Program-made: the position numbers and the translations under genes | Notes under the pieces: generated by a model | What the model saw: the letters and a program-made list of their open reading frames with translations, nothing else | What the model was told of the DNA's origin: nothing | Database searches by the model: none | Part shown: piece after piece, positions 21,901 to 26,956 of the stretch | How the letters are laid out: the number at the start of each line of letters is the position of its first letter | Numbering within the stretch: the first letter of the stretch is position 1 | Assembly (NCBI RefSeq): GCF_000003815.2 | Contig: NC_049997.1 | Coordinates: 11,339,256-11,366,666, forward strand | DNA length: 27,411 nucleotides | Source: Branchiostoma floridae | Taxonomy: Eukaryota; Chordata; Leptocardii; Amphioxiformes; Branchiostomatidae | Reading direction: 5' to 3'

Positions 21901-24108
21901 ACGTTTTTGCTGCTCTTAGCGTTATTGGATCTGCAGCTGTCGTCTGTACCTTTGGAATAAGGTACCACTCTGCATCTGCAGCACTGCTGAAAATAAATGA
22001 GGCTACAGGTATGTTGTAGAACATCATAGCCTACAGCATAAAGATTCAGTAAACGGAGGAGATAACATGGTATACGCATCTATTTCATGAGACATGGAAG
22101 AAAATTACTGTTTATCTTTGGCTGCCGTCATTGCCCACGTTGGGTATAGTTTACACTGTTGGTACACTTTTCAAACTGGTCAATTACACTTAAACGATAC
22201 AACCAAGTTTCCTTTATCCAATCTGTATCTTACAGATGAACTTGGAATAGATAGGTTTGTGGACTTAAGTTCCGCGTTTTGGTGGGATGACGTTTTCAAG
22301 CACGTTCTGGCCATTGTGGTCTTCATCACTACACTGACGTTACTGCGAATCGTCCGCTTCAGCAAGACCATCGCCGGTTTCATTGCCTTGCCAGGTGCCA
22401 TGAAGAACGACCTGATGAGCTTCACAGTTACAAGCGCTATAGCATTCGTGGCCTTTACCAGCTCTGGTAAAAGTTTCCTTCTGGAAATTTTATCATCTGT
22501 TTGGTTGTGATAGCAAGAGGGTACTAACTGAACGCTTATTTCTTTTCTTCGGCATCGCAGGCAATAAAGTTTCAAAGAAACTAAATGAAATAGCATACAC
22601 TTCTGAAATACTCGTAGTTGGCCAATTGGTTAGATAGCTTAAACAATGTATGAAGATTTGAATAAACGTTTTTGTGTGTAGTTTCATATGCTAGTTGTCC
22701 GGTATGTTGTGCAGCTAATTAGATGCCCCCCCCCCCCTTATTTCTAGGACTTTTGTTGTTTGGAACACATTTGCCGGCCTATAGCAACGTCTTGGACACC
22801 ATGCTGGCTTTATTTGAGATGTTGCTGGGCAGGTTTGTCTCTTTCTTATTTATCTATTTTTCATAACAGACTTACCATTTTTATTCTGGTGTTTTGTTCA
22901 TGAGTTTATCTGATAAACGTCAGGCGAAATGCAACACAAACGAAGATTGGACTATCATTTAGTCTAAAACAAAAACATGTTAAACGAATTGTATTCAGTT
23001 TCAAGGATGATGCAGTGGCAGCACATGTAATAACAAAATAGTACTGGAGTTAGATTTTTTGGCAATATTCTTTTTCAGATTCTTTGCTGATGAAATCTTG
23101 GAGGCGAATCCAATAGTCGGCCCAATCTTCTTCTCTTTGTTTATGATATGCATCTTCATAATACTCGTCAACTTCCTCGTGACCATCATCTGTGATGCTA
23201 TAGCTTCCGGTGCGTCCATTGACGACGACCATGACCAGGAATTGGTGGATTACGTCTGGAGAAGCTTCCAGGAAATGTTTGGAGTCCACTTGCCACCACG
23301 GACGGATGTACAAACAGGTAAAGAGACTCATCATAGCATTTTACGGGACTAAGATACGATTACAAGCGAGCAATTGGTATTCCTATGCCATTTGTATTGT
23401 ACAATACGTTTGAATGTTCGATTCTTGTTTTCCTGCCCAAATCTACCCACTCAGTGATTGTTAGAAGTAGAACTTTGTAATTCATGTACCGGTTTTATCC
23501 GCTTGCATTTGGCCTTCGTTCATAAATTTGCAATAAAAATTACTGAATCTATACTGATTACGTGTGCCTTTCTCGCAGATGAAGTAAAACTTGCCGAGTT
23601 AGATACAAACTTGCGAATGATCGAGGAATCTTTGGATGAAATCTCTGACGTTACACACTGCCTCTGGGCCCCCAACACACGTGCATCTGCGACTCCACCC
23701 AATCACGATGTTGTTCAACAGCGCCTCCTGTCGGAACCATCACAAGGAACATCCAAGCAAGAATCCCTGCAAACATCAGCTGCTCATGGTATCCAGGAGC
23801 AAGTTCAGAGCCTTCTCAGAGCTCATGAAGACGATGAGATGAGATTTGAGGAAGCACAGAATGAAAGTAGGCGACGTGTCGAGGCCTTGTTGAAGAGAAA
23901 AATGGCGGAAAGAAGGAAGGAGATAGGGTTGAAACCCGAGGATGAAAAAGAGACCATCTTGGAGAACGCCCAAGTGCTGATGGAACAACATGAAGCGGTT
24001 GAGGCAAGACTGGAGCAACTACAGAGGAGGGAAAGACGCCGGTTCGAAAGCCAACTGCGACAGAAAATTGCCATACGGCGCATGCAAAAAAAGAACAATG
24101 ATGAATAG
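602..24108 (+). CDS. Polycystin-1-like protein with CCP, EGF and FN3 ectodomain (48 exons, 5' incomplete)
   Basis: This is a single spliced gene encoding a polycystin-1-family membrane protein of at least 2846 residues. Order of modules by approximate residue: CCP x7 (1-402), calcium-binding EGF x10 (402-812), FN3 x4 (812-1187), Thr/Pro-rich linker (1187-1286), GAIN-like/GPS (1286-1740), TM1 (about 1760-1785), PLAT (1800-1930), TM2-TM6, TOP domain (about 2200-2420), TM7-TM11 with pore loop, coiled-coil tail (2671-2846). Every intron has GT...AG borders and the phases agree at all 47 junctions, ending at TAG 24106-24108, which argues strongly for one transcript. The family senses ligands or force and pairs with PKD2-type channel subunits at cilia or plasma membrane; that role is inferred from homology. 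The start is unresolved: the first recognised exon begins in phase 1 like all internal CCP exons. PKD/Ig repeats and LRRs of classical polycystin-1 were not seen. It could still be split into two transcripts, but no internal stop or promoter suggests this. Confidence 0.88.
1195..1887. repeat. Intron with (TA)n microsatellite
   Basis: This 693-bp intron contains an alternating TA run of about 40 bp at roughly 1790-1830. It lies just upstream of the pyrimidine tract for the CCP3 exon. No coding signal was seen; the Tyr/Ile-repeat reading frame across it is an artefact of the microsatellite. Confidence 0.85.
2797..3347. other. Intron between CCP5 and CCP6, nothing recognised
   Basis: This 551-bp A/T-rich intron holds a 66-codon open frame at 3069-3269. 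The frame has no domain similarity that I can see and no flanking splice sites in a matching phase. No repeat was recognised. Confidence 0.5.
4066..8157 (+). CDS. Exons for ten calcium-binding EGF domains of the polycystin gene
   Basis: Exons are 4066-4188, 4552-4674, 5077-5199, 5565-5687, 6246-6368, 6714-6836, 7017-7139, 7318-7440, 7793-7915 and 8035-8157. All are exactly 123 bp, phase 1-1, one domain each. Every domain starts D-[IV]-[DN]-E-C, the calcium-binding signature, and has six cysteines. All ten contain the C-x-[DN]-x4-[FY]-x-C-x-C consensus for Asp/Asn beta-hydroxylation. Tandem cbEGFs form rigid calcium-stabilised rods, so this block is probably a stalk that holds the CCP head away from the membrane. 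Domains 4, 8, 9 and 10 share a GQ-[IF]-C-[ND]-N core and look like a sub-family, suggesting serial exon duplication. Domain 9 has Val in place of Gly in the otherwise constant NGGC turn. Confidence 0.93.
4189..5076. other. Introns around EGF2, nothing recognised
   Basis: The introns 4189-4551 and 4675-5076 flank the EGF2 exon. They are ordinary A/T-rich sequence without a recognisable element. The open frame 4805-5131 on the minus strand lies partly antisense to the EGF3 exon and is not supported. Confidence 0.5.
5323..5455. mobile_element. MITE with terminal inverted repeats, TA target duplication (copy 1)
   Basis: The element starts CTCTCCAAACAGAGGTTAGG and ends with the imperfect inverse CCTAACCTCTACTTGGACAG. 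It is flanked on both sides by TA (5321-5322 and 5456-5457). Inverted similarity extends about 35 bp inward (CGGCTGTTTTT against AAAAACAGCCG), while the centre is T-rich and unpaired. TA duplication and a non-coding 133-bp body point to a Tc1/mariner-type MITE. It shares its terminus with the copy at 14929-15076. It sits in the intron between EGF3 and EGF4. Confidence 0.8.
5688..6245. other. Intron with a dispersed-repeat fragment
   Basis: Within this 558-bp intron the part from about 5960 to 6170 differs from the surrounding sequence. It is less A/T-rich and contains AAAATAAAGCGCTTACCAGC followed by a small palindrome (GATCAG/CTGATC). I take it to be a fragment of a mobile element in minus orientation, possibly Penelope-like. 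Boundaries were not determined. Confidence 0.4.
5987..6030 (-). ncRNA. Degenerate hammerhead-ribozyme-like motif (candidate)
   Basis: Read on the minus strand, the order is TTGATAAG, a six-pair stem GATCAG/CTGATC with AGGA loop, CGAAA-type core (GAAA), and a short stem GCTTG/TAAGC-like. This resembles the CTGATGA-stem II-GAAA-stem III layout of minimal hammerhead ribozymes found in Penelope-like elements. The CTGATGA core is altered at two or more positions and stem I is not evident, so activity is unlikely. Confidence 0.25.
6369..6713. other. Intron between EGF5 and EGF6, nothing recognised
   Basis: This 345-bp A/T-rich intron contains an A9 run near 6588. No repeat or coding signal was recognised. 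Confidence 0.5.
7441..7792. other. Intron between EGF8 and EGF9, nothing recognised
   Basis: This 352-bp A/T-rich intron shows no repeat, RNA gene or extra EGF exon. Confidence 0.5.
8158..8501. other. Intron between EGF10 and FN3-1, nothing recognised
   Basis: This 344-bp A/T-rich intron separates the last EGF exon from the FN3 block. No additional module was seen. Confidence 0.5.
8502..10905 (+). CDS. Exons for four fibronectin type III domains of the polycystin gene
   Basis: FN3-1 is split over 8502-8621 and 8897-9052, FN3-2 is 9255-9527, FN3-3 is 9733-10011, and FN3-4 is split over 10200-10341 and 10751-10905. Each domain is 91-99 residues. The hallmarks are visible: a start of the type D-T-D-x-P-x-x-L, a central Trp (LTWIKP, VQWLLP, LSWIPP, VVWTPP), a Tyr on strand C, and the L.P.T.Y.I.[LV].A motif (for example [11 protein letters not shown] and [11 protein letters not shown]). 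The outer borders are phase 1, matching the CCP and EGF blocks, so the modules are interchangeable. FN3-4 is the most diverged: its second half has [10 protein letters not shown] where the Tyr is expected. FN3 domains usually act as adhesion surfaces or spacers. A second in-frame acceptor lies 27 bp upstream of 10200 (see findings). Confidence 0.85.
10121..10166. repeat. (GTT)n trinucleotide microsatellite
   Basis: About 15 GTT units with one ATT interruption stand immediately upstream of the acceptor region of the FN3-4 exon. The tract serves as an extended T/G-rich stretch ahead of two AG acceptors (10171-10172 and 10198-10199), so length variation could influence acceptor choice. Confidence 0.9.
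10342..10750. other. Intron inside FN3-4
   Basis: This 409-bp intron interrupts FN3-4 in phase 2. It contains a G10-11 run near 10524. No repeat or coding signal was recognised. Confidence 0.55.
11032..12761 (+). CDS. Small linker exons, Thr/Pro/Ser-rich juxtaposed to the GAIN region
   Basis: Four short exons, 11032-11151, 11263-11331, 11546-11593 and 12703-12761, keep the frame between FN3-4 and the GAIN-like part. They encode about 99 residues rich in Thr, Pro, Ser and Lys with no recognisable fold, for example [10 protein letters not shown] and [10 protein letters not shown]. Such sequence is typical of an extended, possibly O-glycosylated spacer. The donor of 11263-11331 (GGTCAG) is weak, and exons this small without domain homology are the least certain part of the model. 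They are supported mainly by phase agreement (1-1 three times, then 1-0) and by AG acceptors with pyrimidine tracts. Alternative use of some of these exons would be frame-neutral. Confidence 0.6.
11624..12141 (-). mobile_element. tRNA-derived SINE with 10-bp target-site duplication
   Basis: On the minus strand the element begins with a tRNA-like head (12139 to 12061). The head has an A-box-like TGGCACGATCGG and a perfect B box GGTTCAAATCC (12086 to 12076). A core containing CTTGGGAAAGGCACTTTACA and a long unrelated body follow, ending in an A-rich tail (ACAAAAA) at 11624. The direct repeat TATACAGATT flanks it exactly at 11614-11623 and 12142-12151, a signature of target-primed insertion. Size is 518 bp. 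The core looks familiar from lancelet SINEs, though I cannot verify the family name. Open frames across it (11733-12310) are spurious. Confidence 0.85.
12061..12139 (-). other. tRNA-like head (RNA polymerase III promoter) of the SINE
   Basis: This is the tRNA-related 5' part of the SINE, with A-box-like and B-box sequences at tRNA spacing (about 35 bp). The acceptor and D arms do not pair well and there is no discrete 3' end or T-run terminator. It is an internal Pol III promoter remnant and not a functional tRNA gene. Confidence 0.75.
12300..12432 (+). repeat. Dispersed A/T-rich repeat with GTCAAT-AAGCTT tail, copy 1 (interrupted)
   Basis: The segment CCTGTATTGTTTAGAATCTT through TAGTTTATAGTCGACTGTAA and CTGCGTCAATT aligns by eye with 20060-20256. 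Its tail continues at 12556-12575 beyond the inserted foldback element, which splits the GTCAATAAAGCTT-like end. Confidence 0.65.
12433..12552. mobile_element. Foldback (near-perfect inverted repeat) element with 7-bp duplication
   Basis: Two 57-nt arms (12433-12489 and 12496-12552) are near-perfect inverse copies, separated by the six-base loop AACACA. Termini are AGCCTGGAATCCAGCC and its complement. The flanks carry GTCAATT at 12425-12431 and again at 12556-12562. Removing the insert and one GTCAATT restores the tail seen intact in two other copies of the host repeat. This proves an insertion and polarises it as younger than the host repeat. Confidence 0.85.
12762..13208. other. Intron, nothing recognised
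   Basis: This 447-bp A/T-rich intron lies between the last linker exon and the first GAIN-region exon. No repeat or exon was recognised. Confidence 0.5.
13209..17238 (+). CDS. GAIN-like region, GPS-type motif and first transmembrane helix
   Basis: Exons are 13209-13352, 13771-13861, 14497-14672, 15183-15407, 15876-16395, 16644-16762 and 17008-17238. The early exons are helical ([20 protein letters not shown]), followed by beta-rich sequence, as in the GAIN domain that precedes TM1 in polycystin-1 and adhesion GPCRs. Exons 16644-16762 and 17008-17238 carry the GPS pattern: a Cys, a Trp in [10 protein letters not shown], a second Cys in TACG, then C-N-C before the expected cleavage site. The tripeptide that normally follows (His-Leu-Thr/Ser) is replaced by Phe-Pro-Gly, so self-cleavage is doubtful. 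A dibasic RRQKR stretch at 16038-16052 resembles a furin site. TM1 is the hydrophobic run [20 protein letters not shown] just before the PLAT exons. Several N-glycosylation sequons (NVT, NCS, NTS, NSS-type) fit an extracellular location. An REJ module is not clearly recognisable. Confidence 0.78.
13353..13770. other. Intron within the GAIN region, nothing recognised
   Basis: This 418-bp A/T-rich intron has no recognised repeat or exon. Open frames at its left edge are simple read-through from the preceding exon. Confidence 0.5.
13862..14496. other. Intron within the GAIN region, nothing recognised
   Basis: This 635-bp intron includes a 71-codon open frame at 14034-14249 with several Cys and Met. 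The frame has no splice sites in a phase that would fit (1 in, 1 out) and no recognisable domain, so I do not include it. Confidence 0.45.
14929..15076. mobile_element. MITE with terminal inverted repeats, TA target duplication (copy 2)
   Basis: This 148-bp near-palindrome starts CTCTCCAAGCAGAGGTTGAA and ends with its exact inverse. The arms are about 66 nt with a few mismatches, around a 13-nt loop near 14996-15008. TA flanks both sides (14927-14928 and 15077-15078). The first 17 bases match the termini of the element at 5323 with one difference, so both belong to one family while their interiors differ. The higher arm identity suggests this copy is younger. It lies in the intron 14673-15182. 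Confidence 0.88.
15408..15875. repeat. Intron with dispersed repeat (ACCTTCGCCAAGAAGG family)
   Basis: From about 15530 to 15790 the intron contains ACCTTCGCCAAGAAGGTTATG followed by a TGTATGTGTG-rich stretch and a G+C-richer tail. This looks like a repeat type that I recall as widespread in invertebrate genomes. Its boundaries and class are unknown to me. The small open frame at 15428-15622 lies across it and is not a gene. Confidence 0.45.
17315..18280 (+). CDS. PLAT (LH2) domain exons between TM1 and TM2
   Basis: Exons are 17315-17530, 17758-17915 and 18102-18280. The diagnostic PLAT order is visible: [18 protein letters not shown], then [10 protein letters not shown], then [43 protein letters not shown], and the terminal FICYDWLS followed by D-G-x-I. 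A cytosolic PLAT domain directly after TM1 is a hallmark of the polycystin-1 family; it binds membranes, lipids or regulatory proteins. The donor at 17916 (GTACGA after GAAGT) was chosen over the GT at 17914 because only it gives phase 2, which matches the acceptor at 18101 and restores the conserved [13 protein letters not shown] junction. The intron 17531-17757 contains a poly-G tract and no coding signal. Confidence 0.92.
18520..20541 (+). CDS. Transmembrane helices TM2 to TM6 of the polycystin gene
   Basis: Exons are 18520-18671, 18849-18975, 19503-19681, 19791-19902 and 20327-20541. Hydrophobic segments are [14 protein letters not shown] (TM2, preceded by KTKRLSCCW as in polycystin-1), [21 protein letters not shown] (TM3), [21 protein letters not shown] (TM4), [12 protein letters not shown] continuing into [12 protein letters not shown] (TM5), and a final basic-flanked helix [15 protein letters not shown] (TM6). 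The last leads into the extracellular TOP domain. As modelled the TM3-TM4 cytosolic loop is only about 20-30 residues, far shorter than in vertebrate polycystin-1; an optional exon in the 527-bp intron could lengthen it (see findings). The acceptor of 18849 (TATAAG) is pyrimidine-poor, but the frame and homology require it. Confidence 0.85.
18976..19502. other. Intron between TM3 and TM4 with (ATC)n and a possible optional exon
   Basis: This 527-bp intron contains (ATC)n at about 18992-19012. Directly downstream is a stretch that stays open from about 19020 to 19172. That stretch is either a dispersed repeat or a skipped exon (19050-19169, phase 1-1). The remainder is A/T-rich. Confidence 0.5.
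20060..20256 (+). repeat. Dispersed A/T-rich repeat with GTCAATAAAGCTT tail, copy 2
   Basis: This repeat lies in the intron 19903-20326. It contains CCTATATTGTTTAATCAGTA, TATTCTGTATGCTTTC, GTGTAGTTTATAGCTGACC and ends GTGTCAATAAAGCTTGTTG. It aligns with the segments at 12300 and 25165. The AATAAA followed by a G/T-rich tail resembles a polyadenylation region, so these may be 3' ends of a retroposed sequence family. Confidence 0.7.
20542..20899. other. Intron before the TOP-domain exon, nothing recognised
   Basis: This 358-bp A/T-rich intron has no recognised repeat or exon. Confidence 0.5.
20900..22008 (+). CDS. TOP/polycystin extracellular domain and TM7-TM8
   Basis: Exon 20900-21074 encodes the start of the TOP (polycystin) domain with [20 protein letters not shown] and the family motif [11 protein letters not shown]. 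Exon 21427-22008, unusually long for this gene at 582 bp, carries the rest: a Cys pair (STCWQF...DCSLKY), the helix [18 protein letters not shown], the strand [20 protein letters not shown], then TM7 ([21 protein letters not shown]) and TM8 ([20 protein letters not shown]). In PKD2 structures this domain forms the extracellular lid and mediates subunit contacts. Here it sits between TM6 and TM7, as in all polycystins. Its conservation marks this as the channel half of a polycystin-1-like subunit, not a stand-alone adhesion GPCR. Confidence 0.9.
21075..21426. other. Intron within the TOP domain, nothing recognised
   Basis: This 352-bp A/T-rich intron has short open frames on both strands that lack coding character. 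The in-frame extension upstream of 21427 is intron read-through. Confidence 0.5.
22236..23317 (+). CDS. Voltage-sensor-like helix, pore loop and last transmembrane helix
   Basis: Exons are 22236-22466, 22748-22832 and 23079-23317. The first encodes TM9 ending in [15 protein letters not shown], the S4-like basic helix, and TM10 ([17 protein letters not shown]). The 85-bp exon gives [14 protein letters not shown] and the pore helix [12 protein letters not shown]; the next begins [19 protein letters not shown] and the final helix [20 protein letters not shown]. This is the PKD2-type pore arrangement. Unlike PKD2, whose filter has an acidic residue after Leu-Gly, the residue here is Arg, encoded across the splice junction (AG/A). 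After TM11 comes an acidic stretch [14 protein letters not shown], reminiscent of but not a full EF-hand. Confidence 0.9.
23579..24108 (+). CDS. Terminal exon: charged coiled-coil cytoplasmic tail
   Basis: The last exon encodes about 176 residues ending at TAG 24106-24108. The first third is a short helix ([19 protein letters not shown]) and a Pro/Ser/Thr-rich spacer. The remainder is strongly predicted by eye to be coiled coil, with long runs of Glu, Arg, Lys, Gln and Leu such as [20 protein letters not shown] and [20 protein letters not shown], finishing in KKNNDE. Polycystin-1 tails use a coiled coil to bind the coiled coil of PKD2 subunits, so a partner-binding role is a reasonable inference. 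The charge density and length exceed the short coiled coil I know from vertebrate PKD1. The acceptor TTTCTCGCAG at 23569-23578 is strong. Confidence 0.88.
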
Positions 24109-25164
24109 CAACATTTCCGTAAATCATGGCTATGCATTGTTGTGAATTTTCTCCGTAAAGAACATGCAAACATCATTCTGTGGTTCGTCGGTGTAATTAT
24201 GATTCGTTTATGACGTACATGCAAGACTATGTGGCCGTAAAAATAGTTTATGACTGACATCCAGTGATATCCAGTCAGTTATTTATGACTTGTTGAGCTT
24301 ATAGAATTGTAGATGAATTAGAACGATGGCATGTGATACCAATGATGAGTTCAGTACGAACCTTTATCATTTAGCATATTCATTATCGAAATGGTAAGTC
24401 TACTTCTCATGTGTCAAACATTGCATGAGTACCTTTCATAAAAGAAACGCATTTACACAGTATGTATTATAGCGTAAAATGGTTTATTTCTAAGCTTGAT
24501 TGGTATTGTATACGTTGCGTCAGTGAGGCTATTAAGATACTTATCGCTATAACGTTAAACATTATCAAAATTGTAATGGATTGTTGCATTGCATTACATA
24601 TCAAGAAATATGGCATCCGGTTTCCTGCCAGTTGGTTATATACACTGTTACATAGCTAGAGTGTCCTCAGTAACTTTACATTATTACTATTGCTGTTTTG
24701 ACTAGTTTAAATTACGCATGCTTTTCTTTATTATGTATATGATATAACGTTACATGTATATATATAATGCAAAACAAAGTGTATCTTGTTGTTAAAGCTG
24801 GATCATCGATACCGAGGGCTTGTAGTGTGTTTGTCTGTATAAGAAAATGATGAGATATGTTTGTGTAAATAGATTAGCTCGACGGTGACCAATTGGGACC
24901 AGTATACTTAACATGCTCTATGATTCGTTTAAAGATGTGAAAGGAGTCATCTGTTTGTATTGTATTGTATAGTGTATAACCGCCGCCATGCGTAACGCAC
25001 CAGCATCACAGGCGCCTAGGCACGCGTCAGTAGGTTGATGCCATAGCCATATTTGATTATCATCATATTTGATTAGCGTGATATCTTTGTACAAAAAAGG
25101 ATTACTTTGGTATGAGGAAATATAATGAACCCCATTACATTCGTCCTTCCTGGTCGTGACATTA

Positions 25165-25285
25165 GGTATGTCAGCATTTATTGCTTAGTAAGTAGAATTT
25201 CACGATAAATAGTAGATTTTGATAGTTTACCGCTCGAAAGCCGATGTACTTTCTGTTGCGTCAATAAAGCTTTTTCTTAAATTGT
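25165..25285 (+). repeat. Dispersed A/T-rich repeat with GTCAATAAAGCTT tail, copy 3
   Basis: The stretch with GATAGTTTACCGCTCGAAAG, GATGTACTTTCTGTTGCGTC and AATAAAGCTTTTT matches the right part of the copies at 12300 and 20060. It is located downstream of the polycystin stop codon and supplies the only nearby AATAAA. Confidence 0.6.
25263..25268 (+). promoter_or_regulatory. Candidate polyadenylation signal AATAAA
   Basis: This is the first AATAAA downstream of the stop codon at 24108. It lies in the context GTCAATAAAGCTT, which recurs at the end of two other repeat copies in this window (about 20230 and, interrupted, 12425/12556). It could therefore be a signal brought by a retroelement and used by the gene, or simply an unused repeat end. 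Confidence 0.35.
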
Positions 25286-25633
25286 CACAAATTGAACTTC
25301 TCCTTAGATATCTTACTCCATGATATAGTTTTCTTCATAAATGTCATCTCTGTACTGACAATGCCTTGGTTAGTTTGGAAATAGTGTAGAGAATGTAGAC
25401 TCGATTTAGTTTTCTGTTTAACAAAAAAGCCTTCTTTAGGTACTGGCAAAGTGTATTTTGAGGAACTTATGTGGAAAAGTCTCTCGAAATTGGTCGTAAA
25501 AATGTCAAACTTAAGATCATCCTACAGCCCTGGTCAAAGCTTACATGTGCGATAAAAGGGTTGAGATTTACGTCCTAAAAGAGACCTTATCTTTGTGCTA
25601 TGTGTACGACAGGCGGCCATGTAAAGTATCTCG

Positions 25634-26956
25634 GGTATATGAGGGCCCCGATGGGGGTGTCCCGACAACGCTCTACGTTAAATTCGGAGGGCCGGCTACG
25701 TAATACGCTAAATTCAGGAAGCTTCTTTACGCTCTACGCTAAATTACGAAGTTCCCAAACACATTATACAAATCTTTACCATCTTTTGGCTGAACTTTTA
25801 CACCAATGCGATGTTTACTTTAACCTTAATCGCCATAGCTTCCAATAAGTTCTAATGATACTTGATGCAAAATGTCGAACCAAGACTCCCCATCGCCAAC
25901 GACAGAACACGTGAAGAGGAGATCTAAATAAAACTGACAATTCCATTCAAAATTTAGCAAGACTATATATTAAAGCACCCGTCTTTATGGCCAGAGGCGG
26001 GAACAGCAAATTTCTTATCGATGTAATTTTCAGCACTCGAAGCGCCAAAAGCGGAGGCGCAACAACCCTAGGGGCGTCCGGGGCAGGGGGAAAGCTCCCC
26101 CAGGAAAATTGTGAAATCTTGACCCTCTAAAAACGCTATATCCTGTATTTTGACGGGCACATTTTGCTGACAAACTAAGCTAAGTTGAATAGTATTTCTA
26201 TTACAAATTCACATAGTTTTAACTTGAGAGCGACGCCCCCAAACATATTTTCAAGATTTCGAGCACCGAAAGCATAATAAGCCGTCGTAAGGTAGTCGGG
26301 GAAATTTTGGAATCTGGACCCCCTGAAACGCCATTTCCTGCACATTGAGGGACATGTTTGCCGGCAGACTATGCTTAATTTGATGACATTTCTGTCAGAG
26401 AAAAGATTTTTGATGGCAGCGAGCACTGGAGGCACAAGACATCGCAAAGGCTGTCTAGAAAAAAGTTGAAATCTTGACCAGCTGAAACATCATTTCCTGC
26501 ACATGAGGGGCACATTTTGCTTGTAAACTAATCAAACTTAAGTTCAATAATGAAACTTCTAGTTAAAAGGATTTCTGGTGGCGATGCTTCCGCATATTTT
26601 CACCATGTCCAGTGCCCAAATGGACGAGCTATCGCAATGAAGGTCCGGCAAAATTTTGAAATCTGGACCCTTTGAAATGCAATTTCCTGCATTTTCACGG
26701 GTAAAGTTTGCCGGTAAACTAGTTAAGTTTAATGAAATTTTGATTACGCTTGACAAACAATTCATATGAATTACGTTTTACGGTAAAATCCGGTTGGCTT
26801 CTACGTAATACGTTGAATTAAAGGGGCCAATATCGCTCGACGCAAAATGCACAGACAACGCTCTACGTTGAATTCGAGCAGTCCCTCTACGTAGTACGTA
26901 GAATTAAAACCGCCGATTACGCTCTACGGAAAAGGCCATTGGGGCCCTCGTATATC
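25634..26956. mobile_element. Putative non-autonomous DNA transposon with TIRs and subterminal repeats
   Basis: The left end GGTATATGAGGGCCCCGATGG (25634-25654, one base fewer in the core) and the inverse of 26936-26956 match at 18 of 21 positions. Both ends carry clustered short motifs such as ACGCTCTACGTT, CTACGTAATACG and AAATTC (25668-25745 and 26790-26930), typical of transposase-binding subterminal repeats. There is no transposase ORF. The centre contains diverged tandem units. No clear target-site duplication could be identified, which leaves the superfamily open. Confidence 0.6.
26113..26750. repeat. Diverged tandem repeat array, about four units of 160-197 bp
   Basis: Units start at about 26113, 26309, 26468 and 26658. 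Each contains GAAATCTGGACCC-like sequence, then TGAAACGCCATTTCCTGCAC-like, a GGGCACATTTTGC/GGTAAAGTTTGCCGG-like step, AAACTA and TTAAGTTTAAT-like blocks. Spacing varies (196, 159, 190 bp) because of indels. The array lies wholly inside the TIR-bounded element. The region just upstream (25980-26110) may hold a more decayed unit. Confidence 0.7.

Larger units (their letters stand above)
24109..25285 (+). other. Presumed 3' UTR and downstream sequence of the polycystin gene
   Basis: No coding exon is recognisable after the stop codon. The sequence is A/T-rich with frequent short stop-laden frames. The first canonical AATAAA on the plus strand after the stop is at 25263-25268, inside a dispersed repeat tail. 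If that signal is used the 3' UTR would be about 1.2 kb; weaker variant signals nearer the stop codon cannot be excluded. Confidence 0.4.

Noticed and set aside
21573-22596. Minus-strand open frames of 168 and 138 codons
   Set aside because: They are antisense to the TOP-domain and TM9-TM10 exons, whose plus-strand translation is clearly homologous to polycystins.
23816-24260. Minus-strand open frames of 117 and 145 codons
   Set aside because: They are antisense shadows of the charged coiled-coil exon; Ser/Phe/Leu/His-rich composition is what reversal of Glu/Arg/Lys codons gives.
26113-26750. Regularly spaced repeats resembling a CRISPR-like array
   Set aside because: Units are 160-197 bp, diverged over their whole length and without unique spacers; the sequence is from an animal genome.
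26175-26765. Minus-strand open frames of 90 and 68 codons with similar composition
   Set aside because: Their similarity to each other reflects the tandem repeat units inside the putative transposon and does not indicate a gene family.
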